Shown: positions 1 to 10,885 of the stretch, in pieces | Position numbering within the stretch: position 1 is the stretch's first letter | Layout: every line of letters starts with the position of its first letter | Source: Schizochytrium sp. TIO01 | Taxonomy: Eukaryota > Sar > Bigyra > Thraustochytrida > Thraustochytriidae | NCBI GenBank assembly: GCA_004764695.1 | Contig: SMSO01000031.1 | Location: 4,387,048 to 4,451,047, forward strand | Length of the DNA: 64,000 nt | Direction of reading: 5' to 3' | Translations under genes and position numbers: made by a program | The notes under the pieces: model-generated | Databases searched by the model: none | Told to the model about the DNA's origin: nothing | Seen by the model: only the letters and a program-made list of their open reading frames with translations

Positions 1-218
1 GTGAGTGAATGACGATCATGGAAACTAACTCAGACCTAACTCAGAACTGCTGAGCGGAGATAGGCTCCAGCGAGAGAGCGAAGAGTGCTGTCATGTGCAT
101 TTATTTACATGGGATGCGGGAGAAGAGGCAATCAATCAATACATCAATCAATTAATGTCAATTCAATAGTAGTATTAACGATTGATTGATTTCTCTCTCA
201 ATCAACAATCAATTCAAT

Positions 219-246
219 CAATTAATTAATTAATTAATTAATTAAT
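219..246. repeat. ATTA/TTAA microsatellite
   Basis: About seven head-to-tail ATTA units directly follow a region of scattered ATCA/ATTG units (about 130-215). This is simple-sequence DNA with no coding value. Confidence 0.9.
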
Positions 247-1351
247 ATTACCGCCTCACTCACTCCCAATCACCAATCACAGTACAGAAGCCTCCGGAGG
301 ACTCGAGGCCGCTTGCTGGAAAGACAAAACATCAGGAAGGACAGACCTTCGGGGCTGGGAGGCGAGGGGGCGAGCGAGATTGCCTCCTCGAGACGCGTGA
401 CGGCACCACGGTGGCAGAAAGCGAGCAAGCTCAAGAACACGCGACCGGCATGTGCTCCTGAAGTGAGCGAGCCCAGCGGGAAATGCAGCTGCATGGACAA
501 CTCCACATGTACCCCTCTCACACACCATCGCTACATATCGTTGAGCTGACAGGGCGGAGCTCGTTATCGGGGCAGGAAACGAGTGAGAGCGGCGCATGGC
601 ATTTACACACCTCGTTTTGAAACGGCTGAATAAGTCGCTACAAATTCAGTCGTTACGTATTTGAAACGGAGGGTTTCATAACCGATTGGAACCAGCTCTG
701 CCTTTGAGTTGCTCATACAGCAAATGATAGCGCGGCCATTGAGTCCATAATAAGGTTGCACTGAAAAGACGGATAGCTTCAAGAGCGACAGAGTAGTGGA
801 ACGCAGAACTCTCGTAGAGAACATGATGATTAGATTGGCATGACCAATTTAGGAAAAGGCTTGCGGGCATTCTGTTTATATATGTATCTATAGCTCATTG
901 GATTGAGGTCGCAACGCTTGACTCATGTGCCTCAAGGAAAACTAGAACAAAGGCTAAAGCTGCTACATGTTCTTGGGTCTGGTTCTCGGCACTTTGCTCA
1001 CTACTGGCGCCAAGGATCACCCGCGAGGAACCACCGTTGCAGGCCTGTCGAGAATGCCTCAGAATTCCTATTGGACGAGGAGCTTCGTAGATGTAAGCAA
1101 CTCAATCCAATGAGTAGGTAGGTAGGTAGGGAGGTAGGTGCCTGCTATAGAATGGCACGCTGTAATTCACTGAGCGTTTGCTAAATCTTGAAGAATGCGG
1201 AATTGAAGGTTCCAAACATCTACGAGGCGCGTGCTGAGCGAGCAGAAGACGAACAGCTGCCGAGTCCAAAGTCTGCGGTTAGTTTTCGCAGCACGTTTGC
1301 GTTTATGCTTTTCGAACCAGGGCAAGCGTTTCAACAAGGAGCTCCAGATCA

Positions 1352-1529
1352 CTTAAACATGTTGGCAACATGTTTCATGTCCTTGGATCGATCTTCTTCA
1401 GTATCCAGCTCAGGAGATTCTGGGAAACAACGCATGACCCCTTAAACATGTTGGCAACATATTTCATGTCCTTGAATTGATCTTCTTCAGTATCCAGCTC
1501 AGGAGATTCTGGGAAACAACGCATGACCC
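1352..1529. repeat. 89-bp tandem duplication with palindromic core
   Basis: Two head-to-tail copies of 89 bp (1352-1440 and 1441-1529) differ at only a few positions. Each copy starts with an inverted repeat: AAACATGTT, then GGC, then AACATGTTT. The second copy has one change in the right arm. Near-identity of the copies suggests a recent duplication. The function is unknown. Confidence 0.9.
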
Positions 1530-1670
1530 CCTTCATCGTAAGAACTAGTTTAGTTGGGCTAGCTGGAGTAACCTAATTTGTAGTTGAGTCACTGCTCGGC
1601 ATGAGTCACTCGCCAGAGACCAGCATAGGAGAGGAAGCGGTACATTCTGTCGACAACAGAGTAGAAGTAG

Positions 1671-1820
1671 AAAATAGAACCACCTGATTAAATTTGATTT
1701 CTAACGTAAGTTATAAAGTATAAAATAGAACCACCTGATTAAATTTGATTTCTAAAGTAAGTTATAAAGTATATAATAGAACCACCTGATTAAGTTTGAT
1801 TTCTAAAGTAAGTTATAAAG
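1671..1820. repeat. 51-bp minisatellite, three copies
   Basis: Three nearly identical head-to-tail copies of a 51-bp AT-rich unit begin near 1671, 1722 and 1773. Each contains AATAGAACCACCTGATTAA and ends in AAGTTATAAAGTATA or a close variant. The repeat lies 140 bp after the 89-bp duplication. No coding frame crosses it. Confidence 0.9.
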
Positions 1821-4394
1821 CGTACGGTACCAGTGATGGCCTGCTGTATGGCCGAAACGAAGAAGACTAAATATAAACCTCTGGAGCAATGAACCCAATT
1901 CTGTAAATATTCGCAACACCCACCGCACATAAAATTTTGGCGAGAGGTTTGCATTTCTTTGTCCGTGAATGAGAATATTTCGCTAATAAACATCTAAAAC
2001 ATGTAAAGGCTCACTCTGTTATAATCCTTATTTTTACTCATATTTATATAATTTTTCTTGAAATGGAAAGTCGTCTGAAGAAACTGATATTTGTTGAAGA
2101 GTTCGGGTGCTTCGTTCAAGGTTCGTAAGCAGGTTGAGAATAATTTACTTTTCGGCGAGTATGCTCATATTAAAAAAATAATAATGCAAAGAAGAAACGC
2201 CTTCATGCCATCCTCCGCAGGATCTATAGTAATATTTTATCTTTTTGTGTTATCGAACGAAAAGGAGTGCCTGCGATCAACATAACCGAGTAGAACGAGT
2301 AATCATATAATGTAACAGTTTTCATGTAAAATCCAAAGCGTTTCAGTAGAGGTAACATCAATTTAGCGTCTAACCCCCATGATGATGCGCTTCTAAGTCC
2401 TTCATTTAAAGCTTCAGGATTGATTTCGGCGTGTATGAGACAAGCTGGGCTTTAAGGAACTTCTAGGTTGCTGCTCGTTTGCTCAAAATAATAAATTCGA
2501 CACCATTTTCGGGTTGTAGCACCTTGACCCGGCTCCGTCTGTCTGCGCCAGGTCAGCGACAGACCTTGCAAACCAGTCAAACTCCCAGGCTTCGCTTTCA
2601 AAGAAGAAGAAGTATAGATCATGGGAAGAAATCTTGGGCACAGCATCCTGCAAGGAATTCTGTTAGATGCTTTCGAAACAGCAAACCTGATGTCAGTGCC
2701 AGTCGGCGCTGCCATTTGCTTGCCTACCTACCTTTCGAGGTCTTGCTTGGGAAGCTTGAACCACGAGTGCTTCCACGTAGCCAGTCCTCCCCTGCACATC
2801 AAATTATATACACCTGCTCTCACGAGTGCTGGCTAGCTGGCTAAGCCCGCGAAGACTTCTCCTCGGCTCCATTCCTACATTCCATGCAAGGCTTGATGTC
2901 GCGTGAGTGGTAGCACTTTTGTCCTCCTCCTCCTCATGGAAAGCTGACGACCCCTCACCTGCTCAGCAGACTGGACTGGTGTCTAGTAGCGTCTATGCAC
3001 TGAACGATCTGACTCGGTTGGCATTTCTCTCCAAGTTCTTGTTCTGCATTTGCCAGGGTCGGGTCCAGCTGTCGAGCCCAAGAAACTCGCTCAGCGAGTG
3101 TAGAATACCGGCATTCTTCAAGGCGCGAAACCTCAAGTTCATGGCCATCGTCTGAGACGTTCATCCGTCGCTCACTGTACGAATACGAAGCTCGGAATTG
3201 GTGCTCAATGAACGTCGGGTGCAGGGGTGCTGGGTCTACGCAAGCAGGCTCAGGCCAGGCAGGACCTGAGCTCGAGAGGCCTGCCTACTTCTCTGCTGCG
3301 CTGTGCTGCGCTGTGCTGCGCTGTGCTTGCTTCTTGCTTGCGTACTTAACACAGGCGCAGGCCAAGCCACGCAAATTACCACCACGTGTAGTTCGACTGT
3401 AGCAGAAGTGACTTCACTCGGAGGGTCGGTACCTACGGCAACCCTCGAGGTTTCACAGACTGAGATGGAGGCGAAGACCGGAGGCGGTAAGCGATGGGTC
3501 CGAGTGAGGGATCACAGCAGCACTTTCGCAGATGGTTATGATATCATGGTGAACACTTGAAGAGCAAAGTGGCGGTGCCGTGGTTTCTTTCTCTTTTCTT
3601 TCTTTCTTTTCGCCAGCCAGCCCCACAGAAACTTTGGTAGGGCGTTTTGTGCGCTCTCTCCATCGGGTGCGTACGGCGCTATAACTTTGGGGGCCTTTTC
3701 AAACATGGGTATGTATTTATGTATTTATTTATTTGTTTGTTTGTTTGTTTATTATTTATTGGTGAGAAGAAAGTACACCATCGATCATAGCTTTCCTCTG
3801 GAGGAAAAGCAAATAAGCAAATAGATACAAAAAAGCAAAATCAATTCTTTCTCTGCCTTCCCGGTCTTTGGGTCTTCTCCTCTGAGGAGACGACGTCAAC
3901 CTCCTTCCTCTCAAGCGCTCGTCCTGCCAGTCCGTCAGTGCCTTTCTCTGAGTCCTTTTGATTTCGCGTTTCCCGGCCCTCTTGTTTGGAGTGACGTGGG
4001 CCCAAAGAGCATCGGCCTTTCTGGCTTGTTATTAGCTTTATTGATGTGCAGTGCACTCAATACATTTCCACGGAAAAAGATCGCTCCTCCCCTGCTCGTA
4101 GATCTGTTTGACGAACAGACTGACAGAGCAAGAGAGATTGTGAAGAATTGAAAGGAACTCGCGCCTCAGCGAGGGCCGTTTGACTGAGTCAACTTCAGGC
4201 CGAGGAGGTGGCAGGAAAGCTAGAATTTCGACTGCAACTGCGTTGGCGCACAGCTACGAGGGTGGCGTTCTCGCGGTCGATGAGAAGGTCATTCTGGAGT
4301 TCATTCAAGTTGTCCCTCTTTCTCGCGGTGCAGTAGGAGTTGTATACCCAAACTATAGAGTCTGCCTGCGGAATTCCCACGCTGGTGAATCATT

Positions 4395-4620
4395 TATAAT
4401 TAATTACTAGGTTGATTATCATTTTTAAATATATTTAATATATTTATTAGTATTATAATATTATTATTAATAAAATCAATATTATTGTTAATATTATTAT
4501 ATTGTTATGAAAAAAAAAACAATGACAAACAACGTAATGTTTCAAGTTTCTTTTATTTCTTCAAGTTCACGAGGATTTAAAATTAAATTTGTTTTTTAAC
4601 TTTTGACCAATGGCATTATT
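4395..4620. other. AT-rich island
   Basis: Almost pure A/T, with alternating ATTATT and TTAATA words and one run of about ten A (near 4510). It is flanked by ordinary mixed sequence. It is one of several such islands in the left 38 kb. It could be a matrix-attachment region, a replication origin or decayed filler; nothing in the sequence decides between these. Confidence 0.7.
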
Positions 4621-6241
4621 ATTTTCGAGAACAAATAGGATAAAAAATAACTAGCGTAAAGGATAAGAAGGAGTTTCTCGAGCATTCACTTATTGTTGTG
4701 TATAGAAGGAAAAGAAAAGGGTTTAGAGTCGTCTCAGTTCTTTCTGGTATAAAAAACCGAAACAAGATCCTTTCAAAGTTTGTTTGCAAGTGAGTAGGCA
4801 GGAAGGTTGCTGCAGTTTCTTTCTTTTTAGGGCAACGCTTCATGAGGCGAGACGAGACATCTTTCGCCTAACACTCTTTTAATTCTTTGGACGATTTTTC
4901 GATTGAAAACCAACGAAAGTTTTCAATTTAAAAAGACCCTAAACTTTGAAGCCAAGTCCTCCAACATTATACCTCATTAATCTTTTAAACCCAGTCTCTG
5001 AGTTGAACTTGAGCATGGCATCATGATTTTACAAGTTCGTTCCCTTTTCGGAGTCTTCGGGACCAAGTCACTACGCATCGATCGATGTATCTGTCTGCTA
5101 CCTACGCACAGGGCCGCTGGCCGCGAGCAGGCTTCTGTGGCGGGCTCGGAAACGGAGCCGGAGATCTGGTTCCCCAACCATGTTTTCTTTGTTACCAATT
5201 CTCAAGTTTCACCAGAATTGAAGAACTTGAGGCTTTCTGAAACGAAGAAGGCTCATAGAAGCTGTTTCGCTGTGGGCCCTGTCCCTGTCCCTGGCAATAG
5301 AAGCAAATGCATGCATGCGACCAACGTGCGGCGCCTCAACTACTCGACCCTTTCCCTTCAGGGCCACGCGCGTAAGGGCCCCTGATCGAAAGAGCTTCTG
5401 ACCTCAAGTTCGAAGGGAACTCATTCTGGCCACATTGAACTGAGGGGAAAAAGATCTTCACCTGCTTTCACAACTATCGAGTATTCACTACGTAGGCCTA
5501 ACTACGTCGTATGATAAACCCTCAATCTATCTTGACTACATAGCGAGGTACCTATGTGGGCAGTAGACACTCTTAGCTGCCTTCGCCCCTCAAAAGATCT
5601 TGGATATCTTGGGCATCTTGGGCATCTCGGGCGTGGGTTGTTCAACTCTTGCAGGCACCTTGAAGAACTGCCCAAGAAAGTCGCCCAAAATGAAGCCAGG
5701 CACCTCACGAGCTCGCCGGTCGCTTCCTGGCGATGGCTCTCTTCTCTCGATGGCCCAAGAGGTCTCAAGCGCAGCGACGGGACCCCCGGCTTGAGCGACT
5801 TTTGTGTAGTACGGGTGCCCCGTAGCACCAAGTTTGCCAACTCGAGCTCTTGTAGCACCCTAGCTAGTTGCCTAGCTACTGGTTACGGTAAGAGCCCTAA
5901 AAGGCAGGAGATCGCATTTGATTCGCCAGCATCCACGTAGCATTCATTCCTGGCGAAAAGGCCCTCAACTTGCACTTCACTTCACTTCACTTCACTTCAC
6001 TTCACCTTCACTACGCTCACGAAGCTGCGCAAGAGCGCCGCCCTCAGCGCTGCAACCAGCAGGCGGCAGACCCGGACAGCCAGGCAGGTCCTTGGAACCC
6101 GCAGGTCGCCACCAAACTGGAGCGCAGAACCTCCGCCCGGTCCGTCGCCAGGCCTCGAGGACGTTTGCATGATTTTTATCCTCAGGGAGGGTCCCTTCCG
6201 TATTGGCCTAAATGGAGGTCGTACCTGTTGCCTCTTGACAG

Positions 6242-6794
6242 ACATGCTATGCCTGCACCTTCTGCGGGCTGTGCTTTGGCACGTCGCTAGCTAGAGAAAA
6301 GTTCTTCAAGGGTGCCGAGGAAGAGCTGGTCTCTGCGCAATGCAGAAAAACTAGCTAGACTCTGCTCGCCGATCTTACAGCAAACTCCTCCAAGTTCGAG
6401 TTGGATGCCGCGGTCACCACCCTGGCTGGAGCTAGAACTTCTGCCACGCATCATCGTCATCGTCCCCGAGAGCGTCCCCTACGAGGCCAGCCAGTTCGGG
6501 TTCTCCTTTGATCCAGACTCTCGAACCGTGGAGTGGCTGAAGCTGAAGCATTGCATTCCTTCACTCAGTCACTCGCTCACTCACTCACCATCAGCTGCAA
6601 AGGTGTTGGCACACTTGGAGCGTCGCCAACTCGACCAACCTGTCAAACTGCAGTGGTCAGCTCTCAACCTCAACGCGACAAAGCGAAAGGCCCGCTGCTG
6701 CAAGGTTAAGATCAAGATCAAGATCAAGGTCAAGGTCAAGAAGTTCAAGGTCTCGTTCTACATCGCAGTGGCGACTGGATGGGAAATACGGTAG
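6242..6794 (+). pseudogene. Possible gene relic with Cys-rich start
   Basis: I do not recognise this. One frame from 6242 encodes a cysteine-rich start (TCYACTFCGLCFG) followed by an acidic/basic helix-like stretch (EKFFKGAEEELVSAQC). It meets a TAG at 6356-6358 and then stays open as TLLADLTANSSKFELDAAV. A second frame then carries RIIVIVPESVPYEASQFGF and, further on, a Lys/Val repeat made by AAGATC/AAGGTC units (about 6705-6745). GC-rich third positions make both pieces look more protein-like than their surroundings. The most economical reading is a decayed gene broken by a stop and a frameshift. Introns or chance remain possible. Confidence 0.25.
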
Positions 6795-9299
6795 ACAACG
6801 ACATGATCATCGCAATCTCCAAGTTGGAAAAGACCAAGAGCTAATCCACCACTCACTTCGCACTCGTTACGCGCGATGAGCGAGCGAGCGAGCGTGTCGA
6901 ATGAATGAGTCATAAATTGCAGTACGCATGAATGAATGGCGGCCGCTTGCAGGAGGGAGGGAGGGGTCTATGCGCTCCTTCCTGTGACATGAAAAGAAAG
7001 AGCTCGCCAGTCTTCGTCCCCGTTAGCTAAATCGGCGGGCCTTCATTGATCGAATGCCATGTCTCTTGCAGCCATGGTGGATGCCTCTGTGCTCAGGATC
7101 TTGTCCTGCATTCATCCGGGCCGACGAGGCGTTGCTTGCTGCCTGCGAACAGCAGCGTCCTTGGAAAGCTATCAACTTAAGGCCTCGAAGTTCGTCAAAA
7201 TGTCATATAGATAGCCACATTCGACTATCTGTCCCTAGTTTCCAAATCACTACGTGCAGCATAAGTGACTAGAGATACTGCTACCTACCGGAGTAGACAG
7301 CGCCTAGCTAGATAGGACCTAGCAATATGGTGGATTAATTAGTTAGTTAGTAGCTAGTTAGATAGATAGATAGTTAGTTAGTTAGTTAGTTAGATAGTTA
7401 GTTCTTCACGGTGTGAGTCGATCATCACCCAAAACGAAGTAAGGCCTGCTTAATTGCGCATAAAGGAAACTCGGAAGCCCCCTCCATTTTAAAACTGAAA
7501 AACCGGAAGCGGAGACCGCCGTTTTCCCATTTCTACATATTTCTTTTAAAAGTAGTTTCACTACCCCCCAAATTGCGCTCTTTCAAAATTTCAATAAGAG
7601 ATCGAATCTTCTAAGGGTGTAGTGTATGTGCAGGCAAAGCATATTGGGCAGTTTCACTTTCATTCCGTTATGGCGTTACAGCTGGAGAGGTTACGGTACA
7701 GCGCGCGCAGCTTTAAGCGTGTGGCTTTTTGAAAACGCACTTTTCCCTTTGGTAATTTCCAAAAGGGCCAGTTCAGAGCTCGTTTTCGACCTCTTTCGGT
7801 TTAGACTTAGGAAGAAAGGTCGATGGGCCGTGGGCCTTTATCTATCTAGCCATACTGATGCTCCTTAGGCGAACTACCTTGGACCACAAGAAGTAGTAGG
7901 TACGACTTGATACGAACGAATGCTCGTTTGCAGCGCACGCGGCGCTGCGTCATGAGCCATGATCGCGCAGGTAGCTGAGCTAACAAGAGGCCTTCTTTCT
8001 TAGCCCGCGTCGAACAGAAATCGTGGGGATTTGTGAGGCAGCGGGACAATTAATTCCGCTGGCATGCAGATTGATGACACTAAGAACAAACAACAGCTCG
8101 ACGGAGCATTTGATTTGTCAATCTCAAACAAACTCAGCTCTGGAGAGGCGCCTGAGCGAGAGCAGCTTGCTTGCTCTTGATGCCCAGGCTCTTGATTGGT
8201 CAGGGAACCAATGAGACCCGTGGTCTCGGAGATGGTGGATGGAGATAGAGTTGCCGGGGTTCGACATTTCTTCGGTGCCTCCCTCGGTCTCTGCCGTCAA
8301 AAGCCGAGGATAAGCAAGCCTGGGGCATCGGGGTCAATTCTGAAGCACTTCGTTCTGACTGAAGCCCATTGCAAGATCGGCGTTCGTTCTCGGCTCTAAA
8401 CGAACAGCTTTAGTTATCAACAATGGCAACCGGACCTTCACAAGATACAGACGTACCTTCTGCCACGCTTCAGCTGCCTGTTCAACTTACAATTTCAATT
8501 CTACAGCACAGGTACTGCTTCTTGATAAATAAACCCGGGTTCAGACATTGAGTGACAGTTTGCCGTGGATGACAAGCATTGCAAAGCTACCAACGCCTAC
8601 CTGCAGCCGCAATGGTTTCGTTACATTGTCTCGAAGCCATCTTTAGCGTTCAATCCAATCTCATCAGCGTTCTCGAGTGAAACAGTAGCACTCGGTATTC
8701 ATTCATTCATTCATTCATTCATTCATTCATTCATTCACTCATCCATTCATTCATTCATTGAGAAAGATCATCGGCTTGTTGTCAGGGAGAAACCTCATCA
8801 ATCCAGGCGAGATGACTTGAGTGCTTTCTTTCTATTCAAGCTCACATGGTGAAACTGAAAAGAGGAAGGTCCAATCTAGGAAAACACAGTGCCTAGGAGT
8901 GCCTTAGTGTCTTCACCAGACGGTGCTGCTGGTCAAAGAACGGGAAAGAAAACCCTTTCAGCTGCTTTTTACTTTCGTTAAGTCATCTACTAGTGTAGCA
9001 TATCTTAGGTGGTGTTATTGCTATATACAGAAGATAGGTACATAAGATAAAAACCAGAGAGGAAGAAGAAGATTAAAGTCTTTAAGAAAAGAAAAAAAGG
9101 AAAAAAGGGTGGTTTTCTATTTTCGAATAAGGTATTCTAATTTATTGAAATACACGTAGTCCGGTAGTCTACTAAAGAGGTAATTTCTTTTAAAACCGCA
9201 ATATTTCTTTTTCTTTTCTTTCTCTTTTCTTCGTGAATTCTCCTTTATTGAAGAAAAGATGAAACTTCCACCCTCTACTTTACACTTTTCTCTACTCGT
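6795..9299. other. Gene-free stretch with tetranucleotide repeats
   Basis: No gene is recognisable. The stretch holds a TTAG/GATA tract (7335-7402), an ATTC tract (8697-8760) that reads as Phe-Ile-His-Ser in one frame, and several CTAGCTAG words. Frames near 7626-7868 and 8565-8852 are open but have no family signature; the second is made largely by the repeat. Confidence 0.6.
8697..8760. repeat. ATTC microsatellite
   Basis: About 16 units of ATTC with two imperfect units near 8738-8744. Read forward it is free of stops, which creates an artificial frame rich in Ile-His-Ser-Phe. Confidence 0.9.
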
Positions 9300-10091
9300 T
9301 TATCTTCCATCTCCTTAAAAGCAGTTTTCAATCTAAAACCTTTTAAAACCAAATATGACATTAAAAAGCTATTTTAAAAATATTTTGTCTCGAGAGCCAA
9401 AACAAGACGAGACAAGACAAGACAAAAAAACAAAACAATTAATTTAATTTTTATTTTAACATATTTGTTTTTTCTTTCAAAGCTATGAAAACATTTATTC
9501 AAAAAATCAAAATAAAAATCATGAGCTTACACCGCGTCTTGTGGCGAGAAGAAGCCCGCGAGCGAGATGAGAGTTGGAATGAGACGACCCCTCTTTCTTT
9601 CTTTCTTTCTTTCTTCTTTCTTGTTTTGGTTTCGCGTCCTGTGAGAAAAGAGGATTAAGTTCTCCTGAAAAAAGCAGGTTTAATGAAATGTAGTGCATTT
9701 TTCGGGCGGATACGAGGGAAGACGATGAGTGCCCATCACCGTCGCAGCAGAGCAGCAGTACGGCCGCAAAGGCTTTCAGATCGAGAGCGACTTCGGCTCG
9801 CTGGGCACACGCCTCCTCGCTTCCTTGCTCAGTTTCATTGAAGTAACTACGTTCGCTCGTGCGTCAGCAGAGGCAATCGAAAGCCTGTCTTCTTGTTCTT
9901 CTTGTTCTTCTTGTTCTTGCCGGATCATTCTCAAGTTCATCAAATGACGGATTTATGTCCATCTCACGCTTGGTTTTAGGGCGAGGAGAGCAGGTCTCGC
10001 GACAAAGTCGGGCTCAAGTGCGATGATGCCAGCACGGGTATCCTTGCCTGCCCAGGGCGAGCAGGGCAGAGTATGTCATCTCGAAGAAGCT

Positions 10092-10105
10092 CTTGTTGTT
10101 GTTGC

Positions 10106-10142
<37 letters not shown>
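10092..10142. repeat. GTT trinucleotide run (poly-Gln on minus strand)
   Basis: About 17 GTT/TTG units with one GCT interruption. On the plus strand one frame reads poly-Val; on the minus strand one frame reads about 16 Gln in an open frame spanning 10332 to 9976. That minus frame has no ATG upstream of the Gln run apart from one just before it, and no recognisable domain, so I record a repeat rather than a gene. Confidence 0.85.
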
Positions 10143-10746
10143 CGAGGAGAGGCACCATCAGAAGAAGAAATTGGCACAGATGAACAACACCACAGAAGAA
10201 CCAAATTCGAAGTGCGCGCTGATGGATAGTTTTGTAAGCTTCGGTGTCCCATAGTTTACGGTAGCCGGCGCCTAGACGGGAGTGGAGTCCGAAGAAAACC
10301 CGACGCCGGTATCGAGATGGGTCCAGGTCCAAATGCCGGGATTTGAGTGCAATGCAATGCCCCGAGCTCGCTAGCTAGAAAAGGCCAAGGTTGAGTGTCC
10401 CGAGACTGACTCGAGGCCAGAGAATTTGGATACCAGAGAGAGCTTTGGGCGAAGAGGCGGCGCCTCACTGGAGCAGGTTTATGACAAGCGCTTGAATTGG
10501 AATTGGAGCGTGGGGTAGTGTAGAGCCTGGTTGTTTGCTCGCGAAGTTAGCCTGGCGGCACACGCGCCAGCCTTTTAACCAAGACACTTGTAGCGATGAT
10601 TTGCCAAAGTGCGCCATTTGTGACAAGAACGAGATGATTTTTACAAACTCACACGAATGTTGCTTTTGGCGTGGGTTGCTTGAGTTGTTGGGAGAGTGCA
10701 ACTTCTAGTATTAGGTATCTGTGCTCAAGTAACGAGAACTTCAAGT

Positions 10747-10885
10747 CCAAAGCCTAGCTGATGGACACCAAGTTTGGCTAGCAATCACTGCTGTGATAAG
10801 ATAGTTAGGTTTAAACCCAAAGCCCAGATGATGGACACCATGTTTGGCTAGCAATCACTGTTGTGATAAGATAATTAGTTTTAGG
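10747..10885. repeat. 70-bp tandem duplication
   Basis: Two head-to-tail copies begin at 10747 and 10817. They share GATGGACACCA, TTTGGCTAGCAATCACTG and GTGATAAGATA, with about ten differences between them. Confidence 0.9.

Larger units (their letters stand above)
1..6241. other. Gene-free stretch with tandem repeats and an AT island
   Basis: No open frame here has a recognisable domain; frames reach at most about 130 codons and both strands are equally open. The stretch holds a TTAA/ATTA microsatellite (219-246), two minisatellites (1352-1529 and 1671-1820), a GCGCTGTGCT repeat (about 3293-3328), a very AT-rich island (about 4395-4620) and a run of ACTTC units (5974-6005). The frame from about 5554 to 5940 is open for 128 codons with a Leu-Gly-His repeat (three YLGHLG-like units), but the opposite strand is equally open, so I do not call it a gene. 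Confidence 0.6.
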
